Below, piece by piece: positions 46,024 to 57,600 of a DNA stretch of 64,000 nucleotides (its first letter is position 1; the number at the start of each line of letters is the position of its first letter). The stretch is from Argopecten irradians (lineage: Eukaryota; Mollusca; Bivalvia; Pectinida; Pectinidae): contig NC_091137.1 of NCBI RefSeq assembly GCF_041381155.1, forward strand, positions 11,217,765 to 11,281,764, written 5' to 3'. Under the pieces are notes generated by a model that had not been told where the DNA came from, searched no databases, and was given only the letters and a program-made list of their open reading frames with translations. Made by a program: the position numbers and the translations under genes.

Positions 46024-46788
46024 CAAGAATGATGATAGTTTTCACGTCCTTGTTTATTGTATGAATATTTCAACAATGAAGAAAGATTTGGAGTTGCCAG
46101 CATTACGCTTACCGAGTACTGCCCAGACAAATTTCTTCATTCAAATTGTGTATTTATATTGACTTGACCGACCCACGCAAGAACTTTCATATATATTAAA
46201 TGCCGTATCCTTTGTAACCACACAATATTCCGGTGAAATATGAGATGCAATATTATTCTTGTTCACATTAAACGACGAAAGATTGTCTTTGTAAGCGTGT
46301 AAATTTCAGTTTCGCTTTCGATAAGGTTTTACCTGATATCTAGAAGAAAAAATCTTTATTTTCTATCATAACCCATGACCATTATGCTGTTACGAATACG
46401 GTACTATCTGAATCTGTCCCTTAGCTTTATACATTGAATACTTATAATGCCTTATTTAATTACTAGAGCTGTGCATTTATTTATCATTTTACTTTGTAAT
46501 TTATTTTTGTTTATAATAAAAAGCAAAACTGTTTCATATGGATTTATTTTAAATATTTGCTTGCTATATTTAAGTCAAATTGTTCCTTATCTTGTCAAGT
46601 AATTAGTAAGCAGAAATCTTCCAAATAGCGCTATGTCTTGCCTCGAAATCACATGTTCATACATTACGTAGATTCTCCACAGTATACAGTATCGACCAAA
46701 CCAGCCAATGAGGATTTGTCGTTGAATTACGTAAAATAGTGAATGAGTTCCAAACAATGTGATAGGACAATGTTAGCAGTAAATGTCT
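46024..46788 (+). other. TLR 3' UTR and short intergenic stretch
   Basis: AT-rich, with the poly(A) signal at 46515. Nothing else recognised before the tandem duplication begins at 46789. Confidence 0.5.
46515..46520 (+). terminator. poly(A) signal AATAAA of the TLR gene
   Basis: First AATAAA after the TLR stop, about 490 bp downstream, in an AT-rich 3' UTR. Confidence 0.55.
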
Positions 46789-46975
46789 CCATTCTTATCT
46801 ATCAGGTGATATAAGTCTGCGCTGGAAATTGTCCTGTCTATCTTCTGGCTTTTGATGGTTACATAAAAGTTTCTCCAAGTTTCTCAGCTGTCTCGACTTC
46901 CAGAATCAAACTTGAAGATGTATTTGTGTTGATTTAACAGCAATCCGTACCAAGGTGCAACTTCGCTAGCCAAGG

Positions 46976-47868
46976 TTTTCAGTACGATACTCTCCCTCCC
47001 TCTTCCTTCAGGGAGAGTTCAGTACGATACTCTCCCTCCTTTTTCCTTCAGGGAGAGTTCAGTACGATACTCTCCCTCCCTCTTCCTTCAGGGAGAGTTC
47101 AGTACGATACTCTCCCTCCCTCTTCCTTCAGGGAGAGTTCAGTACGATACTCTCCCTCCCTCTTCCTTCAGGGAGAGTTCAGTACGATACTCTCCCTCCC
47201 TCTTCCTTCAGTAGGAGAGTTCAGTACGATACTCTCCCTCTTCCTTCAAGGAGAGTTCAGTACGACGCTCTCCCTCCCTCTTCCTTCAGGGGGGTTCAGT
47301 ACGATACTCTCCCTCCCTCTTCCTTCAGTACGATACTTTTCCCTCCCTCTTCCTTTAGGGAGAGTTCAGTACGATGCTCTCTGTTCTCCTCTCTCTCTCT
47401 CCTCTTCCTTCAAGGGGGGGGGGGGGTCAGTACGATACTCTCCCTCCCTCTTCCTTTAGGGAGAGTTCAGTACGATACTTTCCCTCCCTCTTCCTTCAGG
47501 GGGTTCAGTACGATACTTTCTCTCCCTCTTCCTTCAGGGGGGTTTCATAACGATACTCTCCCTCCCTCTTCCTTTAGGGGGGTTCAGCACGATACTCTCC
47601 CTCCCTCTTCCTTCAGAGGGGTTCAGTACGATACTTTCTCTCCCTCTTCCTTCAGGGGGGTTTCATAACGATACTCTCCCTTCCTCTTCCTTCAAGGGGG
47701 GGGGGGGTTCAGTACGATACTCTCCCTCTCTCTTCCTTCATGGTTAGTTCAGTACTATACTCTCCCTCCCTATTCCTTCAGGGAGAGTTCAGTACGATGC
47801 TCTCCCTCCCTCTTCCTTCAGGGAGAGTTCAGTACGATACTCTCCCTCCCTCTTCCTTCAGTGTGGTT
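46976..47868 (+). repeat. 40-bp minisatellite within copy 1 (about 22 units)
   Basis: The unit is TTCAGTACGATACTCTCCCT followed by CCCTCTTCCTTCAGGGAGAG, with many variants (GGGGGG runs, TTTCATAACG). One strand is strongly pyrimidine-rich. Confidence 0.9.
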
Positions 47869-47989
47869 TCAGATACCATGCCATTTATCAAAGATACCAT
47901 GCCATTTATCAGGGATACCATGCCATTTATCAGGGATACCATTTTCTCACATAGCTAGCCATGTAAGATAGAGTTGTCCCATGAAAGAC

Positions 47990-48021
47990 AGCTATGTAAG
48001 ATAAATCTATCTTACATAGCT
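47990..48021. repeat. perfect 32-bp hairpin followed by CRE-like TGACGTCA, copy 1
   Basis: AGCTATGTAAGATA and TATCTTACATAGCT are perfect 14-bp inverses around a 4-nt loop. TGACGTCA follows at 48023-48030, and a second one about 20 bp further on. Confidence 0.85.
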
Positions 48022-48334
48022 GTGACGTCACAATTGCCGAACAATCAAATGACGTCATATCAGCCAAAGTTGGCGTCATTTTTCATCTATTTCGATTGAT
48101 TTGACGGATTTATTTACCATTTCATTTGTTTAATTTGCATTTCAAACCATTCTTATCTATCAGGTGATATAAGTCTGCGCTGGAAATTGTCCTGTCTATC
48201 TTCTGGCTTTTGATGATTACATAAAAGTTTCTCCAAGTTTCTCAGCTGTCTCGACTTCCAGAATCAAACTTGAAGATGTATTTGTGTTGATTTAACAGCA
48301 ATCCGTACCAAGGTGCAACTTCGCTAGCCAAGGT

Positions 48335-49215
48335 TTTCAGTACGATACTCTCCCTCCCTCTTCCTTCAGGGAGAGTTCAGTACGATACTCTCCCTCCTTC
48401 TCCTTCAGGGAGAGTTCAGTACGATACTCTCCCTCCCTCTTCCTTCAGGGAGAGTTCAGTACGATACTCTCCCTCCCTTTTCCTTCAGGGAGAGTTCAGT
48501 ACGATACTCTCCCTCCCTCTTCCTTCAGGGAGAGTTCAGTACGATACTCTCCCTCCCTCTTCCTTCAAGGAGAGTTCAGTACGATACTCTCCCTCTTCCT
48601 TCAAGGAGAGTTCAGTACGACGCTCTCCCTCCCTCTTCCTTCAGGGGGGTTCAGTACGATACTCTCCCTCCCTCTTCCTTCAGTACGATACTTTCCCTCC
48701 CTCTTCCTTTAGGGAGAGTTCAGTACGATGCTCTCTGCTCTCTCTCCCTCTTCCTTCAAGGGGGGGGGGGGTCAGTACGATACTCTCCCTCCCTCTTCCT
48801 TTAGGGAGAGTTCAGTACGATACTTTCCCTCCCTCTTCCTTCAGGGGGTGCAGTACGATACTTTCTCTCCCTCTTCCTTCAGGGGGGTTTCATAACGATA
48901 CTCTCCCTCCCTCTTCCTTTAGGGGGGTTCAGCACGATACTCTCCCTCCCTCTTCCTTCAGAGGGGTTCAGTACGATACTTTCTCTCCCTCTTCCTTCAG
49001 GGGGGTTTCATAACGATACTCTCCCTTCTTCTTCCTTCAGGGGGGGGGGGGGTTCAGTACGATACTCTCCCTCTCTCTCTTCCTTCATGGACAGTTCAGT
49101 ACTATACTCTCCCTCCCCATTCCTTCAGGGAGAGTTCAGTACGATGCTCTCTCTCCCTCTTCCTTCAGGGAGAGTTCAGTACGATACTCTCCCTCCCTCT
49201 TCCTTCAGTGTGGTT
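48335..49215 (+). repeat. 40-bp minisatellite within copy 2
   Basis: Same unit as 46976-47868 with the same series of variant units in the same order, including the G-run unit. This shows that the whole array was duplicated together and did not expand independently. Confidence 0.9.
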
Positions 49216-49337
49216 TCAGATACCATGCCATTTATCAAAGATACCATGCCATTTATCAGGGATACCATGCCATTTATCAGGGATACCATTTTTCTCACAT
49301 AGCTAGCCATGTAAGATAGAGTTGTCCCATGAAAGAC

Positions 49338-49369
49338 AGCTATGTAAGATAAATCTATCTTACATAGCT
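49338..49369. repeat. perfect 32-bp hairpin followed by TGACGTCA, copy 2
   Basis: Identical to 47990-48021, with both arms and loop conserved. Confidence 0.85.
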
Positions 49370-49496
49370 GTGACGTCACAATTGCCGAACAATCAAATGA
49401 CGTCATATCAGCCAAAGTTGACGTCATTTTTCATCTATTTCGATTGATTTGACGGATTTATTTACCATTTCATTTGTTTAATTTGCATTTCAAACC

Positions 49497-49759
49497 GTTT
49501 TACCTAAGATTTCTTGTTTATATTTATTAATATAAATCAAACTTTGATGAGCTCTTTCGAATGGCGTTCTTATTTTTAAAATCGATCAATTATTTAAGAA
49601 GTTAAGATTTTGAAACAAAATGGCTGCCTCACCTTTCGTGCAAGTAACTCGACAAGCAATGTGAGAAAATAACTCTTTCACATGTAAATTATGTAGGATA
49701 GCCTCGGTTCTGACCCAAAGTTCTGTACCCTCGGGTGGAATAGTATGTACACATGAAAG
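49497..49759. other. short unique stretch
   Basis: AT-rich, no gene. It leads into the 21-bp array. Confidence 0.4.
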
Positions 49760-50790
49760 AGTCATATACCATTTATCAGGGATACCATGCTATTTATCAG
49801 GAATACCGTGCCATTTATCAAGGATACCATGCCATTTATCAGGAATACCATGCCATTTTACTATCATGGATTCCATGCCATTTATCAAGGATACCTTTCC
49901 ATTTAACAGGAATACCATGCCATTTATCAGGAATACCGTGCCATTTATCAAGGATACCATGCCATTTATCAAGGATACCATGCCATTTATCAAGGATACC
50001 TTTCCATTTATCAGGAATACCGTGCCAATTATCAAGGATACCGTGCCATTTATCAAGGATACCATGCCATTTATCAGGAATACCATGCCATTTTACTATC
50101 ATGGATTCCATGCCATTTATCAAGGATACCATGCCATTTATCAAGGTTACCATGCCAATTATCAGGGATATCGTGCCATTTATCAGGGATACCGTGCCAT
50201 TTATCAAGGATACCTTTCCATTTAACAGGAATACCATGCCATTTATCAAGGATACCATGCCATTTATCAAGGTTACCATGCCATTTATCAGGGATACCGT
50301 GCCATTTATCAAGGTTACCATGCCATTTATCAGGGATACCGTGCCATTTATCAAGGTTACCATGCCATTTATCAGGGATACCGTGCCATTTATCAAGGTT
50401 ACCATGCCATTTATCAAGGATACCATGCCATTTATCAAGGTTACCATGCCATTTATCAGGGATACCGTGCCATTTATCAAGGATACCTTTCCATTTATCA
50501 GGGATACCATGCCATTTATCAAGGTTACCATGCCATTTATCAGGGATACCATGCCATTTATCAAGGTTACCATGCCATTTATCAGGGATACCGTGCCATT
50601 TATCAAGGTTACCATGCCATTTATCAAGGATACCATGCCATTTATCAAGGTTACCATGCCATTTATCAGGGATACCGTGCCATTTATCAAGGATACCTTT
50701 CCATTTATCAGGAATACCGTGCCAATTATCAAGGATACCGTGCCATTTAACAGGAATATCATGCCATTTATCACGAATAGAAGAGACCCT
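49760..50790. repeat. 21-bp minisatellite (about 48 units)
   Basis: The unit is GATACCATGCCATTTATCA plus AG or GG, period 21 nt, with GATACC/GTTACC, ATG/GTG and AAGG/AGGG variants forming a higher-order pattern. The period is seven codons, so both strands stay open for more than 300 codons (MPFIKDT repeats on +, LINGMVS repeats on -). Four-unit seeds of the same repeat end each copy of the 1.36-kb duplication at about 47877 and 49217. Confidence 0.93.
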
Positions 50791-51342
50791 GCCATTAGGG
50801 ATAACATGTCATTTAACCTCACATTTTATAAGCAAAGGGAAATCAGTGAAAATCAGATTCTGAGATAAAAAGAACACAAAAGTCAGTATAAAGGTAAAGA
50901 ACACAAAAGTCTGTATAAAGGTTTGACAATCAATACATTACTTAATAATAGATATCACATACAATATAGGAGTATAACAAAATTTTCATTCTTTTTCTCG
51001 TCCCTTTCTGTCATTGTTTCTCTGATATCATATTATTCTGCCATTCACCTTTTTCTTCTTTGATATAACCATGCTCGCTCACAATCATTTATTGGCAAAT
51101 TAATAACTTATACAAATTAAAATGCATAGAAGCAGACGTACACAGTAACACATCAACAAACAACAGCCAGCCCTCTTGTTCCAATAGGCTTAACATTGTA
51201 AGTTAAGGATAATGGTTTTCATGATCTCTAAATATGAAGTACAATAGGTCCACCAAGTTATCAGGATAATAAAGACTGATTAAAGACAATCAAAGTACAT
51301 AATCTCTAACTGTTTGTGTTTTATGTAAAATTTGTTTGTAAT
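50791..51342. other. intergenic DNA between the 21-bp array and VPS16
   Basis: AT-rich, no gene seen. It probably includes the distal end of the VPS16 3' UTR; a second minus-strand AATAAA lies at 51088-51093. Confidence 0.4.
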
Positions 51343-51348
51343 TTTATT
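51343..51348 (-). terminator. candidate poly(A) signal of VPS16
   Basis: TTTATT on the + strand gives AATAAA on the minus strand, about 310 bp past the VPS16 stop. The alternative at 51088-51093 is about 560 bp past. Confidence 0.35.
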
Positions 51349-51654
51349 AGACTGCAGGATACAGACATCTTCTTCAGGTGATTGCACACTTCCCCTTGTC
51401 CTTCAATGGCGTGTGAAATACGCTTGATGTAATCTTATCATTCATTTACAGACACTTCTTTTTCACAACTTGTAATTTTTTTTTCTTCTATTTGATCTTG
51501 CAAGATCCCCACCTAGGGCCTTATTTTGTCCCAACTTCCGTAACCCCCACCCCTGCGCACACACACACCAAATTTCTGCAAGCTAATCCCCACCCTACTG
51601 CCCTACACTTAAGTCCTGTTAATCCCCACCCTTCTACCCAACCCCCATTTCCTG

Positions 51655-54600
51655 CTATCTCCGACCCCCAAGTTGTTGTTTCATTCCCCGGATACTTTCC
51701 ACCAATTGTTTATCAGCTGCTCCACATTTCTGTAACACTAAATTCAGGTCCTCTTCACTGTGATTCTCAAATGCAGCCTCTGCAGCAGACTTCTTTTGAC
51801 TGAAAAATGTAGTTCAACAAAATTTAGAGAATCAGTCATATTTGACAACACCCATCTAATTATAATGAGGGTATAGTTTCTTTACAGGAAAACATGCAAG
51901 TAAAATAAAAAGGATGATAATAATCGTTTAACTGAAGAAAACCACTCCAATCTAGACAATGCCCCCCAGATTCACTAAGTAAATTGTGAACAAGCAAATT
52001 CGTGGAATTTCCATCCCCCACTTTCAGGACATATTGTAGTTTAAACATTATTGAGGTTAGGTTTAACCTTGATTGAAACATGAAAAAATAAACTGAAGTC
52101 TTATTTGGATGTAAGATGTGTAAAATAATGTCTGCTGAAAGTGACTATTAAATTTGTCTAAGCTCTTAAAGCATTTTACTTCGATACTAACTTTTAAGTT
52201 TTTTTGTTACAATTATTGCACAGAGAATGGCAGAAAATGAAGTTTTTTGTACATCAAAGGGCCGTAACTCCACCACATAATGTAACAAATCGAACTTGGT
52301 CAAGCCCTTAAGGCATTTGACCTTGTTACCAAGTTTGAAGAAAATTGGTTAATATCTACTAGTTATTGCAGGGAAATTGCAGAAAATGACCTTTTTTTTT
52401 AACTAAATCAAAGGGCCATAACTCTGCTAAATAAGGTCTGTCGCAAGTGGCGATCGAACTTGGCGGAGCCCTTAAGACATTTAACTTTGTTACCAAGTTT
52501 GAAGAAAATCGGTTAATATTTATTATGGTTATTGTACGGAAGTGGCAGACAATGACTTTTTTTTTATTCAATCAAAGGGCCATAACTCTGCTCATCAAGA
52601 TCTGCCAAAAATGGCAATCAAATTTGGCTAAGCCCTTAAGGCATTTAACTATGTTACCAAGTTTTAACATTTTTTAGTTATTACACAGAAACTGCAGAAA
52701 AATGGCATTTGTAGTAAATTAAAGGGCCATAACTCTGATAAATAACATCTTCTGAAAGAGTTGAGCGAACCTGGCCAGGCACTTAAGGCATTCAACCTTG
52801 TTACCAAGTTTGAAGAAAATCGGTTAATATTTATTACAGTTATTGTACAGAAGTGGAAAAAACTGACTTTTTTATTTAAGCAAAGGGCCATAACTCCGCT
52901 GAATAAGGTCTGTTGAAAGTCACGATCGAACCTGGCTAAGTCCTTAAGGCATTAAACCTTGTTACTAAGTTTGAAGAAAATCGGTTTACATTTGTAACAC
53001 TTATTGCATGGAAATGGCAAAAAATGATATTTTTAGTAATTCAAAGGGCCATAACTCCATTAAATAAGGTCCATCGACAGTGGCGATCATACTTGGCTGA
53101 GTCCTTAAGGCATTTAACCTTGTCACCAAGTTTGAAGAAAATCGGTTTACATTTGTTACAGTTATTGCACGCAAACGAAGTGTGACAGACAGACGGACAG
53201 ACAGACAGACAGACAAACCCAAATAAATATCCCACGTTTCGGAGAAAGCCGGGGATAATAAATGGATGCATAATAAATACCCTAGAATGAAACACCCTCA
53301 TAAAGGGGTTTCAAGATCACTATTATTATAAGCCGAAAATAGCATAAACTTATATCAATTGTGATATCAAAACTTTGTGTCATAATATAATGATAATATT
53401 GCTGGGAAGCGCGACTATAACCATATCTTCTCAATGACATTTTGAAATCTCAAAATTGTCCTATTCACATCATGTTGCCATGTCCTTTGCACCCCAGAAG
53501 AATTACCACATCACCTCAGTCTAATCAAATCAATATTATAAACAGTGAAAGATAGCGGACAGTTATTGCCCAAACCTTACCCAATCTTCAGCAGGCATTT
53601 GACCTTCTGATCAGGTTGAACTCTGACTATGTACTTCATGGCCTCTGCTACATTTTTGTGTTTGGAACATACTTCAACAAATGCCTATAGAATAACAGGA
53701 ATTTAAGACATAACTTTATTGTATAGAGTAGATATAATAGTATTTGTGGCTGAAATGAACAATTTGATATATATAGTATCATCAGGTAAGAGGATAGAAT
53801 TTGGTTTAATACAATGTGGTAAGAATTTCAATAAAGATACAATTGTATATGAATATTATATCAAAATTCCGTCATCCAAAAATGTTTAGGCTACATCTTT
53901 TATTAATAACTTAAAATCCTAGATTAACAAGGACATAGTCATTCAGATCCCCGCCAATGGAGATATCAAAGCTGAAGTAAGTTTGATTGTGGAGACTTAT
54001 GTGTATGAGAAAAAAACAGGAAAAAGGAAGTTGAGCTAAAGAAAGATGGAATATAATTCAAGTAGAGCGGGGCTGCAATTGTTGAATCAGGTATACAGCC
54101 TTGACATTTATATTAGACTATATACACAAAGATGGGTGGAGTTTTGCAAAGTAACATTTACCATTTACCATGATATTTTCAGCAATGTTTCCATGGTAAA
54201 GGAAAAAGTGCAAAAAATGAAAACCTAAAAATAGCAAAAGGCACTACTAGACCATAAAAAGAATGTGTCTATGAAGTTTCATGGAAATATCTCTGCTGGT
54301 TTTAGAGTTATGCTCCAGAAATGAACCTGCTACAAAAACATGATATTTTCAGCAATGTTTCTATGGTTACCGAAAAAAGCACAAAAAGTGAAAACCTAAA
54401 AATAGCAAAAGGCACTACTAGACCATAAGAACAATGTGTCTAAGAAGTTTCATGGAAATATCTCTGCTGGTTTTAGAGTTATGCTCTGGAAACGATTCTT
54501 ACACAAAAATCTGCCATTTTCAGCAATGTTTCCATGGTTACAGAAAAAAGTACAAAAAGTGAAAACCTTAAAATAGCAAAAGGCACTACTAGACCATAAG

Positions 54601-57600
54601 ACTAATGTGCCTATGGAGTTCCGTGCATATCTCTCAACCAGTTTTCCAGTTATGCTCTGGAAACGAACCTGGTACAAAAATATGATATTTTCAGCAATGT
54701 TTCCATGGTTACGGGAAATAGTGCAAAAAATGAAAACCTAAATATAGCAAAAGGCACTTCTAGACCATAAGAACAATGTGTCTATGAAGTTTCATGGAAA
54801 TATCTCTGCTAGTTTTAGAGTTGTGCTCCGGAAACGATTCTTACACAAAAATCTGCCATTTTCAGCAATGTTTCCATGGTTACAGAAAAAAGTACAAAAA
54901 GTGAAAACCTTAAAATAGCAAAAGGCACTACTAGACCATAAGACCAATGTGTCTATGAAGTTTCGTAGAAATATCTCTTCTGGTTTTAGAGTTATGTTCC
55001 AGAAACAAACCTGGTACAAAAATATGATATTTTCAGCAATAATTCCATGGTTACGGAAAAAATGCAAAAAATGAAAACCTCAAAATAGCAAAAGGCACTA
55101 CTAGACCATAAGACCAATATGTGTATGAAGTTTCGTGGAAATATCTCCACTGGATTTAGAGTTATGCTCCGGAAACCATTCGTATGGACGGACAGACGGA
55201 CGGATGGAACCCATTTGTATATCCCCCGCCAACTTCGTTGGGCGGGGGATAATGAAGGTTTATCTGGTGATATATATTAATTGCTATCCAAAGGATTCAA
55301 TGCAATGAATGAAATATTCTCTTTACCTCTAATCCAACAGGTGGTTTCTTTGACTTAGAGAATCTCTCTAACTCGGCCCATTCACCAGCTTCTCCGAGGG
55401 CATGCATCCGCAACCACCAGTATCTATAACAGACAGGGAAGGTTTCATAGGAAATTCACTCAATAAAAGATTTAATGGGACTAATTCATGTATCATATGA
55501 TAACCGAAAATATTTCTGTGGGACTGGTATCTCCTGCGGTGATAGAATGTAACTCAACAATCTTTGTTAGCCTGGAATGTCATCTTTTAACGTCATTTCA
55601 TTACCAAAAGAATCAATAGTCCGGCACTAAGTTTGTAGGGTTTCGCATGGTATGTGAATTAGTCCATGTCTTAATTAATTATCAAAATTGTATTACCTTC
55701 TTTCTGGCACTTTGAACTCCTTGCGAAGCTGTTCAGCAGGTTTATGGCTGTTTTCCATTATAAGTTTATATATGGTTTGGTGAAGAGACAGGTCCATATA
55801 TGGGCGGTTAAACTCCTCCTCCATCCGACGCTGGTACTTCAGTAACTTCATCTGTTCATCTGTTTGCTGTAATATAATACAAATATAACAATACATTCCT
55901 TTTTCATAAAATATATTTGTATGAAAAACATCTATAAACACAAATTGGTCCTATGAATACTGAACTGGTATGTAACATAATAAGAAGGATAAGCCACGTG
56001 TACTGGTTTCATATATAATAAAGTAAAATAAACTGTGACATCATCAACTCACACTGATCACTATTGTCTATCACCAGATATCATCACAAATCGGTGAAAT
56101 ATTTGACCTACCTTGACAGCAAATTCATTCTTGGCTCTAGCGTAGCAGTTCATGGCTTGTTTCAGTGTTTCACACCTGTCGTCAAGTCTCTGTAATCAAA
56201 TCAAAACAGATGGAATCAGATTCAATCACCTCCATCCTCACTTACTAAATAAATCTGTTTATGACTAATGAGTAATTACATGTACAGTATGTTTCTTTTT
56301 AATAACTCTTCGTGGCACTTTTTTCTAATTTCTAAACTTGGGGTTCAATTGATTTTCTCTCTAACCTTTCATCAACTTAATATGCTGACAAACATATCCA
56401 ACATAAAAAAATTCTTGTTTCAAAACTACCCAAGACTCCATGGAATAAGACCTACCTCATCATCAAAACTTTTGACAACCTTGCAGTTGGCTTCCTCCAG
56501 GAAGTTATCCTCCTGGTAGTATAGATCCTCCATCATCTGAGGGTTCTGATGGCGACAATACTGTAACAAGATAACTTACAAATTACAACAATATTGTCAC
56601 AGGTCATTATATGTAAACTTCATATTCTACACACACTTGTGTATCATGTCAGTAGAATAGAACTGAAGAGTTGAGAAAGCTTACCTGTATGAAGAGAGAA
56701 TAGGCTATGGGCATGTTTCTGATGTTCATGAAGAAATCTCCATCCTTCATGTCATTTTTCATCTTTAAAAGTACGGTGTAAACTGCAGTAAAATAACAAA
56801 AACATTTCAGAAAATTTTAACATCACTTAAACTTTTTCGAAATTTCAAAAACGCAATTGCATTGAAATAACTATCAGTTTTTTTCAGACTATTATAAAAT
56901 AGGAAAACAATTTCAGACTATTATAAAATAGGAAAACTGAGTTTTGGGATAAAACATTTTACTACCTTGCCATTCTCTTTAAATTTAGACTGGGCCAGCA
57001 TATAGGGTTAAAAGGTGAAAGTTAGAGAGGTTTAAACAGGAGGGTAATCAAAAATACCTGAACACTATGCCTTTGCCTTAGAAAGTGCCAATGTGTCTCT
57101 AAAGGTTAAGGGGTTCAAGGTTGATGAGTTGAATAAAGGTATTAATGCCTTAAAAGGTTAAAGGGTGACTAAAAGTAACGGTAATTAGCATACAGGGCCA
57201 GGGTGTTAAGGGTTAATGATAAGAGGACTAAAACGCACCTAAATCTGTGTCTCCACTCTCTATAGCCTTGGACAGAGCTAGTGTGTCTCTGCTCATCTTC
57301 ATTAGAAGGGGAACCTGCTGAGCTGCTCGGGGTTCAAAGTCCAACAGCTGAGGACAGAACATATCAACAAGGATATTAACAGGTGAATGTTTACATAACA
57401 AAGACAATTACTGTTAAACCATAACTTACTGTAGATTTCATGCAGTTTTAAACTGTCAAGATCAACTCTATCGACCTCTGTCAATTTCAGCATTACATTA
57501 GAATATAATTTTGATACTAAGACCTGTGGTTGGTGTTTGTAATGTCCCATAAACTGGTCTTACAATAAAATATGTAATGAATTAAGGCTTAAGTTTGCCT

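Larger units (their letters stand above)
46789..48146 (+). repeat. 1.36-kb tandem duplication, copy 1
   Basis: Starts CCATTCTTATCTATCAGGTG and contains in order a unique 190-bp lead, a 40-bp minisatellite, four 21-bp GATACCATGCCATTTATCA units, a perfect 32-bp hairpin and a tail with TGACGTCA sites. The same order repeats from 48147. Confidence 0.92.
48147..49496 (+). repeat. 1.36-kb tandem duplication, copy 2
   Basis: Repeats 46789-48146 at high identity, ending where TTTGCATTTCAAACC diverges. Differences are mostly unit-level indels in the minisatellite and a few substitutions. Confidence 0.92.

Noticed and set aside
49760-50790. Regular direct repeats resembling a CRISPR array
   Set aside because: Units are contiguous with no unique spacers, and the genome is eukaryotic.
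49753-50868. Open frames of 371 codons (+) and 327 codons (-)
   Set aside because: Both strands are open because the array period is 21 nt. No splice sites, signal or domain.
53001-53301. Frames reading VCLSVRLSV and similar
   Set aside because: Translation of the CAGA-type microsatellite at the end of a pearl-like element.
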